This document shows, one piece after another, positions 1-6,943 of a DNA stretch of 10,934 bases (positions within the stretch are counted from its first letter, which is position 1; every line of letters begins with the position of its first letter). Position numbers and translations under genes: made by a program. Origin of the DNA: JABFRJ01 sp031379035 (lineage in GTDB: Bacteria > Pseudomonadota > Alphaproteobacteria > Rhizobiales > Hyphomicrobiaceae); contig JANNEU010000028.1 in assembly GCA_031379035.1 (NCBI GenBank), positions 1 to 10,934 on the forward strand, in the 5' to 3' direction. The notes beneath the pieces were generated by a model. It searched no databases. It was not told where the DNA came from and worked only from the letters and a program-made list of their open reading frames with translations.

Positions 1-387
1 TGGCAGGAGGCGCAGCGCCGCTTGTCAGCGCTCGGCTTCGGCACGCGCGGCACCGATGGGCGCGTCGGCGACGGCACACGAACCGGCATCCGGGGCTGGC
101 AGGCTGCCCGTGGCTATCCAACGACCGGGTATCTCAACAAGCTGCAACACGATGCGCTGTTGGCTGAAAATGTACCGGCCGCGTTCGCCAAGAAGCCGTC
201 GCGTGACGACGATGACGATGACAAGCCAGCCCGCAAAAGCGCCAACCGCGGCAGCGGCGGCAGCGGTGGTGGGAGCAGCGGTGGCGGCTCATCGAGCGGC
301 GGCAGCGGCGGCAATAGCGGCAGTGGTGCCGTCGGTGAGTTCGTCGGCGGCGTCGCCCGCGGCGTCATCGGGAAGAAGTGGTTTTGA
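1..387 (+). CDS. C-terminal part of a peptidoglycan-binding domain protein (5'-truncated by the window edge)
   Basis: The reading frame is open from base 1 and ends in TGA at 385-387, so the gene begins outside the window. The visible start begins WQEAQRRLSALGF and continues through TDGRVGDGTRTGIRGWQ and GYLNKLQHDAL. This is the pattern of a PF01471 peptidoglycan-binding domain: a helix with QRRL, a DGxxGxxTRxxIRxWQ core and a closing helix, at roughly visible residues 1-52. After it come six consecutive aspartates, then a long Gly/Ser-rich low-complexity stretch, then a short hydrophobic end (GEFVGGVARGVIGKKWF). In alphaproteobacteria such C-terminal domains are often attached to secreted caspase-like (peptidase C14) or other periplasmic proteins, but the catalytic part is not in view, so no enzyme is claimed. 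The neighbouring downstream genes are also wall-related. The domain call is fairly secure; whole-protein function is unknown. Confidence 0.75.
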   Translation, partial: WQEAQRRLSALGFGTRGTDGRVGDGTRTGIRGWQAARGYPTTGYLNKLQHDALLAENVPAAFAKKPSRDDDDDDKPARKSANRGSGGSGGGSSGGGSSSGGSGGNSGSGAVGEFVGGVARGVIGKKWF

Positions 388-476
388 GAGGGCCTATTCG
401 GCCACACCGGGATCGGCGCATCGTTCTCGGCTTCTCAACGCGGCTTCAACGGCCTAAGCTAGCGCTCTGACTTGAT

Positions 477-481
477 GGGAG
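477..481 (+). promoter_or_regulatory. ribosome binding site deciding the start of the lysozyme-like gene
   Basis: GGGAG lies 8 bases before the ATG at 490. The two other in-frame candidates, TTG at 472 and ATG at 475, have no purine-rich sequence in front of them. The ATG at 490 also puts the twin-arginine motif about 13 residues from the N-terminus, the usual place. Confidence 0.55.
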
Positions 482-489
482 CGCCGCTG

Positions 490-1539
490 ATGGTTCAAGA
501 CAATGGAACGGTTGCGGCTGGACTGAGCCGGCGCGCGCTCGGTGTGGGTCTCGCGGCGGCAGCGGGATCGGTAGCGCTGCCGCATCAGGCCTTCGCGCAG
601 GCCCCGGGCGATCTCTGGGTCGCGTTCGCGCAGCTTTCGACGGATGCGCGCAAGGTCGGGCTGGCGGTGCCTGTGGTAACCGCGCCGCAGCAAGCGACAG
701 GCGCGCCACCGGATTACAGGCAATTGCTCCCTGCTCTGGTCGACTTCACAGACAAGCTCGACGAGGCGGCGACCAAGAGCACCGTCTTCGCCAACGAGAT
801 CGCTGCGCTCAAAAAGCGCGCCTCCGACATGTTGCAGGACGTCAACCGGGCCGAGAAGGCACCGAAGCAGCGATCCGATTGGCAGGAGCCGGCAACGCAG
901 GGCTTTGGGTTGCTGGCGCTGCTGTCAACACCGGCGCACGCCCAAGATGCCCGAGCGGCCAAATTTCGCAAATATCACGACGGCTATCTGAAGCTGTTCG
1001 ACGCTTGCAAAGTGAAATCCGAGAACCGCTCTGAGGTGGACTGGTACATGTCCAAGCTGACGAGCGCCAAGTACCGCACGCGCTATGAGGCGGTGGCGAA
1101 TGCAGTATGCGTGCCGTGGTATTTCATCGGTATCGTGCATGCGCTGGAAGCAAGTCTGAACTTCGACGGCCATCTGCACAACGGCGATCCGCTGTCGGAG
1201 CGGACCGTGCAGGTGCCGGCCGGCCGGCCGAAGGTCTGGGGGCCCCCTAGTGACTGGGAAACCAGCGCCAAGGATGCGCTGGAGTACGAAGGCTTCACCA
1301 ACCAGACGGATTGGTCGCTGGCGCACACACTGTTCCGCTACGAGGCCTACAACGGCTTCCGCAGCCGCGAGCTGCACGACATTAACACGCCGTACCTGTG
1401 GAGTTTCTCCAACCACTACGATGGCGGTAAGTTCGTCGCCGACGGCGTGTGGTCTGACAGTGCCGTCTCCAAACAGTGTGGCGCTGGAGTTCTGCTGCGC
1501 GAACTGGTGACCAAGGGCATGGTCAATTTCACGGCTTGA
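490..1539 (+). CDS. exported lysozyme-like (putative murein-degrading) protein
   Basis: The protein has 349 residues from ATG 490. The N-terminus has a twin-arginine motif (LSRRALGVG, residues 12-20), a hydrophobic Ala/Gly/Val stretch and an AFAQA cleavage-like site near residue 36, so export is likely and Tat is possible. Residues about 40-150 are weakly conserved and helical. The recognisable domain is residues about 155-345: a YxxVxxxxxVPWYFIGIVHALE segment (198-220), GHLHNGDPL (227-235), VPAGRP (242-247), TPYLWSFSNHY (300-310) and a final WSDSAVSKQCGAG (321-333). I recognise this set from alphaproteobacterial proteins annotated as lysozyme-like or peptidoglycan-related. Glu220 is in the position expected for a lysozyme-fold catalytic acid, which is inference. 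Peptidoglycan-binding genes on both sides fit a wall-active role. An alternative is a non-enzymatic periplasmic protein. An oddity is a second signal-like stretch, LLALLSTPAHAQD, at 141-153. Confidence 0.65.
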   Translation: MVQDNGTVAAGLSRRALGVGLAAAAGSVALPHQAFAQAPGDLWVAFAQLSTDARKVGLAVPVVTAPQQATGAPPDYRQLLPALVDFTDKLDEAATKSTVFANEIAALKKRASDMLQDVNRAEKAPKQRSDWQEPATQGFGLLALLSTPAHAQDARAAKFRKYHDGYLKLFDACKVKSENRSEVDWYMSKLTSAKYRTRYEAVANAVCVPWYFIGIVHALEASLNFDGHLHNGDPLSERTVQVPAGRPKVWGPPSDWETSAKDALEYEGFTNQTDWSLAHTLFRYEAYNGFRSRELHDINTPYLWSFSNHYDGGKFVADGVWSDSAVSKQCGAGVLLRELVTKGMVNFTA

Positions 1540-1584
1540 TTTTCAGACATCAGCGGCGCGTGAGATTGCAGCAGAGGATGCCGC

Positions 1585-2919
1585 ATGGGGACGTATGAAA
1601 AGGGCGACAGTGACGAGGACGAGATCGGCCGACTGCAGAAAAAGCTAGGCGTCGAGGCCGATGGCGAGTTCGGCGCAGAAACTCTTGCAGCGGCGAAGGC
1701 CTGGCAGAAGGCCAACGGTGCCAAGGTGGATGGCATGGTTGGGCCCGACATGCTGCTGGCGCTGGGTCTCGATGATCTGGTGGTCGTTGAGAAGGGCGAC
1801 GAAGGCGAGCTGGTGCGCGGCTTGCAGTCTGCACTCGGTGTCAAGGCCGACGGCGAGTTTGGCGGCGAAACGGAGCGCGCGCTGAAAGCCTGGCAGAAAG
1901 ACAAGGGCCAGAAAGCCAACGGGAAGGCGCTCGTAGCCACGTTGCGCGCGTTGAGCGTTACCGGTGGTGCCGACGCGCCGCGCGCTGGTGCATCGGTCGC
2001 ACGCGCTCCAGTCGCTGCCCCAACACCACGCGCCGCTCCCGCACGGACAGCGCCTGTGGCGCAGGAAGCCGTCGCGCGGACGACGGTGTCGTCCTGGGCT
2101 TACCAACTCGCCGACATTGAGCCGGCCAAGATCGCGCAATTGTCCGTCGATCTCTGCGTGATCGATTACTCCGCCGATGGCGAGGATGCGACGGCGTTCA
2201 AGCCTGCTGACACGCAACGCATGAAGACACGGCCCGATGGTGGCCGGAAACGCCTCATCTCCTACATGAGCATCGGGGAGGCCGAGGACTACCGCTACTA
2301 TTGGCAGAAGTCGTGGGAAACTGTGGCGACGCGACCCGCCTGGCTCGACGATCTCAATCCGGATTGGGAAGGCAACTACAAGGTTCGGTATTGGGACCCG
2401 GCGTGGCAGGCGGTCATCATGGGCAGCCCGCAGAGCTATCTCGACAAGATCATCGCGGCCGGTTTTGACGGCGTCTATCTCGACATTGTTGATGCGTTCG
2501 AATACTGGCGCGATGACAAGCCGGAGCGGCCAACGGCTGCGGCGGATATGATCGCGTTTGTCACCTCCATTGCGCGCTACGCGCGGGCAAAACGGCCAGG
2601 CTTCTGGATTATTCCGCAGAATGGTGAGGCGCTGTTGGAAGACGCCGCCTATCGCCGGATCATCAGCGCGCAAGCCAAGGAAGATATTTTTTACGGTCAG
2701 GATGGCGACGGCAAACCCAACAACAAGGGTGCCGTAGACGATTGCCTCGGTTATCTCGCCTATGCGCGCGAGGCCGGATTGCCCATCCTTGCCATCGAAT
2801 ACCTGAAGGACGGTAAGAAGGTGGGCGATGCGCAGGCGAAACTGGCGAGCGTTGGCTGCACGCCAACGTTCGGGCCACGCGATCTGAAGACGATCAATCT
2901 CAAACAGTTCGGCGGCTAG
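1585..2919 (+). CDS. two peptidoglycan-binding domains fused to a GH114/TM1410-like TIM-barrel glycoside hydrolase
   Basis: The protein has 444 residues. Two PF01471-type repeats are visible: residues about 12-62 (LQKKLGVEADGEFGAET, then AWQKANG and VDGMVGPDMLLAL) and about 76-123 (LQSALGVKADGEFGGET, AWQKDKG). An Ala/Pro-rich linker (about 128-165) follows. From about 168 the chain matches the MJ1477/TM1410 putative glycoside hydrolase family (GH114-related): WAYQL, VIDYS (192-196), ISYMSIGEAEDYRYYW (225-240), VRYWDPAWQ, AGFDGVYLDIVDAFEYW (292-308), IIPQNGEALL and ILAIEYL (401-407). Asp300 and Glu404 are the likeliest acids. Characterised relatives cleave alpha-1,4-linked polygalactosamine; the substrate here is unknown. 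ATG 1585 has AGAGGA just upstream. An in-frame TGA at 1561-1563 with no start codon between rules out an upstream extension. There is therefore no signal peptide, which is odd for a wall-targeted enzyme. The preceding gene ends 45 bases upstream. Confidence 0.8.
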   Translation: MGTYEKGDSDEDEIGRLQKKLGVEADGEFGAETLAAAKAWQKANGAKVDGMVGPDMLLALGLDDLVVVEKGDEGELVRGLQSALGVKADGEFGGETERALKAWQKDKGQKANGKALVATLRALSVTGGADAPRAGASVARAPVAAPTPRAAPARTAPVAQEAVARTTVSSWAYQLADIEPAKIAQLSVDLCVIDYSADGEDATAFKPADTQRMKTRPDGGRKRLISYMSIGEAEDYRYYWQKSWETVATRPAWLDDLNPDWEGNYKVRYWDPAWQAVIMGSPQSYLDKIIAAGFDGVYLDIVDAFEYWRDDKPERPTAAADMIAFVTSIARYARAKRPGFWIIPQNGEALLEDAAYRRIISAQAKEDIFYGQDGDGKPNNKGAVDDCLGYLAYAREAGLPILAIEYLKDGKKVGDAQAKLASVGCTPTFGPRDLKTINLKQFGG

Positions 2920-2923
2920 GACC

Positions 2924-3112
2924 ATGACGGCCGAAAGCCCGTGCCTGAAGATCTGCGTGATGGACCCAGCAAGCGCGATCTGCGCGGGCTGCGGCCGCAC
3001 AATCCAGGAGATCGCCGCGTGGTCGAAGCTGGATCATGCGGCGCGCATTCAGATCAATGCTGCCTTGCCGGCGCGTCTGCGGGTCATGAGAGCGCGCGAG
3101 GCAGGCGGGTAA
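2924..3112 (+). CDS. DUF1289 family small cysteine-rich protein
   Basis: This 62-residue protein carries SPCLKICVMDPASAICAGCG near its N-terminus, followed by RTIQEIAAW. Cys7, Cys11, Cys20 and Cys23 (spacing C-x3-C-x8-C-x2-C) and the GCGRTxxEIxxW signature are diagnostic of PF06945 (DUF1289). Length and layout are typical: a Cys-rich head and a helical tail ending in PARLRVMRAR. The four cysteines suggest a metal site, which is inference; the molecular role of the family is not established to my knowledge. The ATG is only 4 bases after the stop of the GH114-like gene, so the two are probably co-transcribed and translationally coupled, although a functional link is not implied. Confidence 0.88.
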   Translation: MTAESPCLKICVMDPASAICAGCGRTIQEIAAWSKLDHAARIQINAALPARLRVMRAREAGG

Positions 3113-3194
3113 CGCCGTCCGGCGTCGGGCGTCTGAGTGCGGCTGCTCCCAACGATCCGCTGCCTATCAATCTGACGTACCGGAGATTCCAAAA

Positions 3195-4166
3195 ATGCGC
3201 ATCGTTGTTGCAGGTGTCGGCGCTGTTGGCGGCATTGTTGCGTGGCATCTGGCGCGGGCTGGACTGGCACCAACACTGCTGGCGCGCGCGCCGACGGCAA
3301 GGCTGCTCAATGCGGAGGGGCTGACTGTCACCGGGCCAGATGGACACGAGACGGTGCGCGTCACGGCGGTCTCCGAGGCAAACGCTGCGGGGCGGTGCGA
3401 CGTTCTTCTCGTCGGCTTCAAAGCACAAGACTGGCCGGAGGCTGCGGCAAGCCTAGCACCGCTGATCGGACCTGAAACCATCGTCGTGCCGATGCTGAAT
3501 GGTATTCCCTGGTGGTATTTCGATGGCAGCGGCGGGCGGCTCCAGGGGCAGCGCATTGCAGCGGTGGATGCGACGGGTGCCATCTCAAGAGCCGTCCCGG
3601 CAGCGCAGGTGCTCGGTTGCGTGGTCTACACAGGCGGGTCGCGCGAGACACCGACGCATGTGCATTGGAATGGTCGCAAGCGGCTGGTATTTGGCGAGCC
3701 AGGTGGGTCCACGACACAGCGCTTGACCGATATCGTCGCCGTGCTGGCTGGAACCGGACTTGAAGCCGTCGCGACCGGCGATATCCGCCGCGAGATCTGG
3801 AACAAGCTGCTCGGTAACATCACCTACAACCCGCTATCGGTGATCAGCGGCGCAAAAATCGGCGCGTTCGAAACGGACCCGGCGCTCGCGCGCGTGGTGC
3901 GGTTGGTGATGGATGAGGCGGCGGCGGTCGCCTATGCGCATGGGATCACGCCGCCGTTCGATCTCGACAAGCGGCAGGGCGTGACGCCGAGCATGCGCAG
4001 CTTCAAAACGTCGATGCTGCAGGACTACGAAGCGGGCCGCCCGCTGGAATTGGGTGCCATCGTCGATGCCGTCGTCGAACTTGGCCAGCTCGCCGGTGTG
4101 CCCACACCCGTGATCGAAACCGTTGGTCTGCTCGCCGAACAGCGCTGGCGCTCGGCGCATGGGTAG
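3195..4166 (+). CDS. panE: ketopantoate reductase family protein (2-dehydropantoate 2-reductase, PanE/ApbA)
   Basis: The protein has 323 residues, the normal length for the family. Its N-terminal Rossmann motif is MRIVVAGVGAVGG (GxGxxG at 7-12), pointing to NADP(H) use. Other family landmarks are GFKAQD (74-79), PMLNGIPWW (99-107, with the NG of the active-site loop), EIWNKLLGNITYNPLSVISG (200-219, with the conserved Lys204 and the NxxxNPL pattern) and FKTSMLQDYEAGRPLELGAI (270-289, with Glu285 matching the conserved acidic residue). PanE reduces ketopantoate to pantoate in coenzyme A synthesis in the cytoplasm. Many alphaproteobacteria hold several paralogues with unknown substrates and the NGIPWW variant is common among these, so the symbol is tentative while the family is secure. 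ATG 3195 is preceded by GGAG at 3182-3185. The gap to the DUF1289 gene is 82 bases. Confidence 0.87.
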   Translation: MRIVVAGVGAVGGIVAWHLARAGLAPTLLARAPTARLLNAEGLTVTGPDGHETVRVTAVSEANAAGRCDVLLVGFKAQDWPEAAASLAPLIGPETIVVPMLNGIPWWYFDGSGGRLQGQRIAAVDATGAISRAVPAAQVLGCVVYTGGSRETPTHVHWNGRKRLVFGEPGGSTTQRLTDIVAVLAGTGLEAVATGDIRREIWNKLLGNITYNPLSVISGAKIGAFETDPALARVVRLVMDEAAAVAYAHGITPPFDLDKRQGVTPSMRSFKTSMLQDYEAGRPLELGAIVDAVVELGQLAGVPTPVIETVGLLAEQRWRSAHG

Positions 4167-4202
4167 GCTTTTGGCAAGCACATCCCGCAACTGTCCCATT
4201 TT

Positions 4203-4355
4203 CGTCATCCCGGCGAAGGCCGGGACCCACGGCGGACTGATTGTTGTCCTCTTGGGAAATCCCGGGTGACAAACTAAGGGCAACACATGAGACCGCCGTT
4301 TGCAATCCGGCTATCAATCGGCTTGTCGTGGGTCCCGGCCTGCGCCAGGATGACG
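4203..4355. repeat. 153-bp palindromic repeat element with 28-bp terminal inverted repeats
   Basis: The left arm (4203-4230, starting CGTCATCCCGGCGAAGG) and the right arm (4328-4355, ending CCAGGATGACG) are reverse complements at 26 of 28 positions. The left arm itself contains a 6-bp stem, CCCGGC/GCCGGG, with a GAAG loop at 4209-4224, and the right arm carries the same small stem with one mismatch. The interior holds a further imperfect palindrome around GGGAAATCCC (about 4243-4273). There is no coding capacity. It sits between the convergent panE-like gene and the oxidoreductase. This matches the type of non-autonomous MITE/REP-like element seen many times in alphaproteobacterial genomes (from memory). 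It may also end transcription from either side, although no T-run follows the stems. No target-site duplication is obvious. Confidence 0.8.
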
Positions 4356-4415
4356 AGAAGGGGGGTGGATGATCGGATAAACAAGCGAGAACCGTTTTTG
4401 CCGCGACTGCCATCA

Positions 4416-5424
4416 TCAGCCAACGTCCACGGCGTGTCCTGAGCGGGCGCTCTTAAGCAGCGCTTCGAGTGTTAGCGCGATATCGATGGATTCCTCCGGT
4501 GTAGCGCCGTTCCACTGTGCTGCGCCGACGGTGATCATGCGCGCAAAGCTCTCCGCTTCCAACAGAAAGCCGTTGCCTTCGGGGACGGGAATTGTTTCGA
4601 TGCTTGATGTTGCCGCGAGTGGGCCACGGCGGATATCAAAGCTGGCGCGGCCGCCCATGGGCGGATGATTCAGGTACATGGTTTCAATAGAGCCGGAATC
4701 GCCGGAAATCTGGGCATGCCGGTGATAGCCGGTGGCGAAGCTTGAGGCGATCTGGGCGATCAGGCCGTTTTCGAATTCCAGCGTGCCAGCAAGGGTGAGA
4801 TCGACACCGGTCGAGGCCCAGCGTGCGATGGCATGCACACGTTTCGGCCGTGCGCCGGCAATGACGCGCGCAAAGCTGACGGCATAACTGCCGGCGTCCA
4901 TCAGCGAACCGCCGCCGACATCTGGCTTCAGGCGAATGTTCGACGTGTCGGAGAACGGCACACCGAAGCTTGAGCGGATCAGCTGGGGCTTACCAACGGC
5001 ACCGGACGCGACAAGCTCACGAACTTTATGTGTCATGGGTTGGGCGAGATAGGGATAGGCCTCGACCAAGTGGACACCGTGCTTGCCTGCGGCGTCGAAC
5101 ATGGCGCGGGCTTCGGCCCCACTCATCGCTAAGGGTTTTTCGCACAGCACATGCTTGCCCGCTTGTACGGCCTTGATGGACCACGCGGCGTGCATGGAGT
5201 TCGGCAGGGGATTGTAGACGGCATCGATGTCGGGATCGGCCAGCAAAGCGTCGTAAGTGCCGAAGGAGCGCGCAACGTTCGTTTCCTTGGCGAAGGCGGC
5301 GGCCTTGTCCGCGGTCCGGCTGGCGATTGCGGTGACCTGAGCGAGGTTCGACGGCGGCAATGAACTGGCGCGCGATGTTGGCCGCGCCAAGGACGCCGAT
5401 ACGGATGGGCTTTGTCGTGGTCAT
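4416..5424 (-). pseudogene. Gfo/Idh/MocA family oxidoreductase, interrupted by a frameshift near its N-terminus
   Basis: The start ATG at 5424 (minus strand) has GGGAG 6 bases upstream and encodes MTTTKPIRIGVLGAANIARQF, the Rossmann nucleotide-binding motif. After FIAAV the frame is lost. The rest of the family sequence (SNLAQVTAIASRTADKAAAF, then GKHVLCEKPLA, YPYLAQPMTHKVREL, GGSLMDAGSYAVSFAR and a C-terminal sheet domain) continues in another frame to TGA at 4416-4418. The shift lies at about 5344-5358 and needs one extra base or two missing bases; alignment spacing favours two missing. EKP carries the usual catalytic lysine. The family uses NAD(P) to oxidise sugars or related polyols, and the closest feel is the dihydrodiol/xylose dehydrogenase or glucose-fructose oxidoreductase group. 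An internal ATG at 5390 would give 324 residues but lose the Rossmann glycines. It may be a true pseudogene or a sequencing error. Confidence 0.8.
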
Positions 5425-5448
5425 GAGGTGCTCCCGAGGTCGGCCTAA

Positions 5449-5476
5449 ATAATGGCACGGGGCACGCGCGCCGCAA
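5449..5476 (-). promoter_or_regulatory. weak candidate promoter for the Gfo/Idh/MocA gene
   Basis: On the minus strand TTGCGG (5476-5471) is followed after 16 bases by CATTAT (5454-5449). These match the sigma-70 consensus at 3 of 6 and 4 of 6 positions. Transcription would begin about 20 bases before the ATG at 5424. The stretch 5425-5557 separates divergent genes, so promoters for both must lie in or near it. I saw no convincing plus-strand promoter there; the best was TTCAAC-17-TATCTG, which is weak. Confidence 0.22.
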
Positions 5477-5557
5477 AGGCAGGCTTGCTTCAACAATCGA
5501 CAAGAACGCGGTATCTGTCCGTTGTGTCCTGCGCTTCAGGCGCGCGACGGAGGCGAC

Positions 5558-5902
5558 ATGCAAGCTTATGCAACACCGATCCTGGCACTGGTGGCGTCGA
5601 ACGTCTTTATGACTTTGGCGTGGTACTGGCATCTGAACTTCAAGAGCGTGCCGCTGTGGTTGGTCATCCTGGCGTCCTGGGGCATCGCGTTCTTCGAGTA
5701 CTGTATCGCAGTACCGGCCAACCGCTATGGCCACGCGGTCTATTCGGCGGCAGAGCTGAAGACGATACAGGAAGTGGTGACGCTGCTCGTGTTTGCGGGG
5801 TTCTCGGTGAACTATCTGAAAGAGCCCTTGGGCTGGAGTCACGCGGCCGGCTTCACGCTGATCGCTGCGGGCGCGGCGTTGATTTTCAGCGCACGAGGGT
5901 AA
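5558..5902 (+). CDS. DUF486 family small integral membrane protein
   Basis: The protein has 114 residues with four hydrophobic segments: ILALVASNVFMTLAWYWHL (about 7-25), PLWLVILASWGIAFFEYCIA (about 31-50), TLLVFAGFSVNYL (about 73-85) and AAGFTLIAAGAALIF (about 95-109). The motifs ASNVFMTLAWYWHL, FFEYCIAVPANRYG, ELKTIQEVVTL and NYLKEPLGW are characteristic of DUF486 (PF04342), a family related in shape to small drug/metabolite transporters. Its transport substrate is not known. ATG 5558 was chosen over the TTG at 5522 because GGAGG lies 4 bases before it and it gives the normal family length without a Cys-containing leader. The gene is divergent from the Gfo/Idh/MocA gene and the next gene begins 4 bases after its stop. 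Confidence 0.9.
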   Translation: MQAYATPILALVASNVFMTLAWYWHLNFKSVPLWLVILASWGIAFFEYCIAVPANRYGHAVYSAAELKTIQEVVTLLVFAGFSVNYLKEPLGWSHAAGFTLIAAGAALIFSARG

Positions 5903-5906
5903 GCTC

Positions 5907-6422
5907 ATGGCACACGAGGTGGCTCTGTTTGTTGGGACAGCGGCGTCCCTCAGACCGTTTGCCGAGATGCTGCCGGAGGCGCGCGCCTATACGCTGACGC
6001 CGGACGCAGACATCGCAGTGCTGCCTTACGACGAGGCACTGGAAGCCGCGCTGCAGCGGCGCTTCGGTACAGGTGACTGGCCGGAAGGGCAGGCGTTGCT
6101 GCTGTCATCAACCGTGCAGACGTTTGCGGCCGAGTGCTCGCTGCGTGCGCCGTTGGCCTATTTGGAGACGCGCTACGACGGGACGGGTGGCCAGCAAGCG
6201 GCGGTGCTGTGGCAGGGTGGCCGCGCAAGTATCGGACCCGCCACGTTGGATATCGCCGGCGCTGGCGCGACGCGCGCGCCATCGCTGTGGCCGATCAACG
6301 TGGTGCTGCGAGCGCTGAGTGTGCGGGCAACGGCAACAGAAGACGAGTTCTCGGCGTTCGGCCTCGGCAACTTCCGCGCCAACGATCGCATCCACGAACG
6401 GGCATGGCCGTTTCGAGTTTGA
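5907..6422 (+). CDS. hypothetical protein, 171 residues, coupled to the DUF486 gene
   Basis: I do not recognise this family. The ATG is 4 bases after the DUF486 stop and has GAGGGTAAG just upstream, so it is probably translated from the same message. The protein is soluble-looking, with no signal peptide or membrane segment. It begins MAHEVALFVGTAASLRPFAEML, is rich in Ala, Leu and Arg, has one Cys (in AAECSL), and ends GNFRANDRIHERAWPFRV. The part from GQALLLSSTVQTFAAECSL to LETRYDGTGGQQAAVLWQGG alternates hydrophobic and polar residues in a way that suggests an alpha/beta fold. Codon use resembles that of its neighbours, supporting a real gene. It ends 3 bases before the stop of the convergent OsmC gene, leaving no room for a separate terminator. 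No function is proposed. Confidence 0.75.
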   Translation: MAHEVALFVGTAASLRPFAEMLPEARAYTLTPDADIAVLPYDEALEAALQRRFGTGDWPEGQALLLSSTVQTFAAECSLRAPLAYLETRYDGTGGQQAAVLWQGGRASIGPATLDIAGAGATRAPSLWPINVVLRALSVRATATEDEFSAFGLGNFRANDRIHERAWPFRV

Positions 6423-6425
6423 GCC

Positions 6426-6896
6426 TCATGCAATCTGCACCTTCGGGATGCAGCGGACGGGGAAGTTGACCGAGTTGGCAATGTAGCACTTCTTGTGGGC
6501 TGCTTCGTGCAGATGCTCGGCACGCGCCGCTTCGCCGGTGCTGATCGTCACCAGCGGGCGCAGCACGATCTCGGTGAAGTAGCCGCCGCGCTCTTTGTCT
6601 TCTGCCATCGTGCCGCGTGCGGCGTCCGTGTAACCGGTCACCACGATCTTGGCTTCGGCAGCGAGGTGGAGGTACCAGAGCATGTGGCAGGTCGAGACGG
6701 CGGCGACTAACATGTCCTCGGGATTGTGCCGGTCGGCATTGCCACGGAAGGCTTGATCAGCGGAGCCCTTGATGTCCGGCTTGCCATCCATGCGAATGAT
6801 GTGTTCGCGGCCATAGGTGCTGTAGCCGGATGTGCCGGTGCCGCGGTTGCCGGTCCATTCGACATGAGTTGAGTAGGTATGCGTCTTGCCGGTCAT
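6426..6896 (-). CDS. OsmC family protein (putative peroxide or redox stress protein)
   Basis: The protein has 156 residues starting MTGKTHTYSTHVEWTGNRG. Landmarks are the HNPEDMLVAAVSTCHMLWYL segment (58-77) with Glu60 and Cys70, a TEIVLRPLVTI strand, and HKKCYIANSVNFPV (135-147) with Cys137. Two cysteines at these places are the reactive pair of the OsmC/Ohr superfamily, which reduces organic peroxides through a thiol cycle in the cytoplasm. The PEDMLVAAVSTCHMLWYLHLA form is that of the OsmC subgroup sometimes called YhfA/OsmC-like, not classical Ohr. An additional Cys149 is present. The open frame extends upstream to 7019, but that stretch is low-complexity repeat sequence, so ATG 6896 is taken as the start even though no strong Shine-Dalgarno is visible. 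The gene is read in the same direction as the WGR/SUKH gene, 129 bases downstream of it. Confidence 0.88.
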   Translation of the reverse strand: MTGKTHTYSTHVEWTGNRGTGTSGYSTYGREHIIRMDGKPDIKGSADQAFRGNADRHNPEDMLVAAVSTCHMLWYLHLAAEAKIVVTGYTDAARGTMAEDKERGGYFTEIVLRPLVTISTGEAARAEHLHEAAHKKCYIANSVNFPVRCIPKVQIA

Positions 6897-6909
6897 GGGT
6901 GCGGTCTCT

Positions 6910-6943
6910 GGGGCGCAAGTGGGGGCGCAAGTGGGGCGCAAGT
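6910..6943. repeat. three tandem copies of an 11-12 bp unit
   Basis: The unit GGGGCGCAAGT occurs at 6910-6920, again with one extra G at 6921-6932, and again at 6933-6943. The last copy runs straight into the GTGGGGACGG inverted-repeat arm. The tandem lies 14 bases upstream of the OsmC start codon on the opposite strand, so it occupies that gene's leader. It may have arisen by slippage in the repeat element. Confidence 0.85.

Noticed and set aside
254..330. GGCAGCGGCGG-type triplet runs as a DNA repeat element
   Set aside because: They are the codons of the Gly/Ser-rich tail of the first protein and are explained by the protein's low complexity.
1645..3000. Minus-strand open frame of 451 codons opposite the GH114-like gene
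   Set aside because: It is antisense to a gene with clear domain matches; its Arg/Ala/His-rich composition is typical of a shadow frame in GC-rich DNA.
3113..3194. Terminator between the DUF1289 and panE-like genes (CGCCGTCCGGCG)
   Set aside because: The stem is only 5 bp with a 2-base loop and no T-run follows.
4416..5390. Taking the 324-residue minus-strand frame as a complete oxidoreductase
   Set aside because: Its first dozen residues (MARPTSRASSLPP) are out-of-frame reading of the true Rossmann segment, which is found in the adjacent frame behind a good ribosome binding site at 5424.
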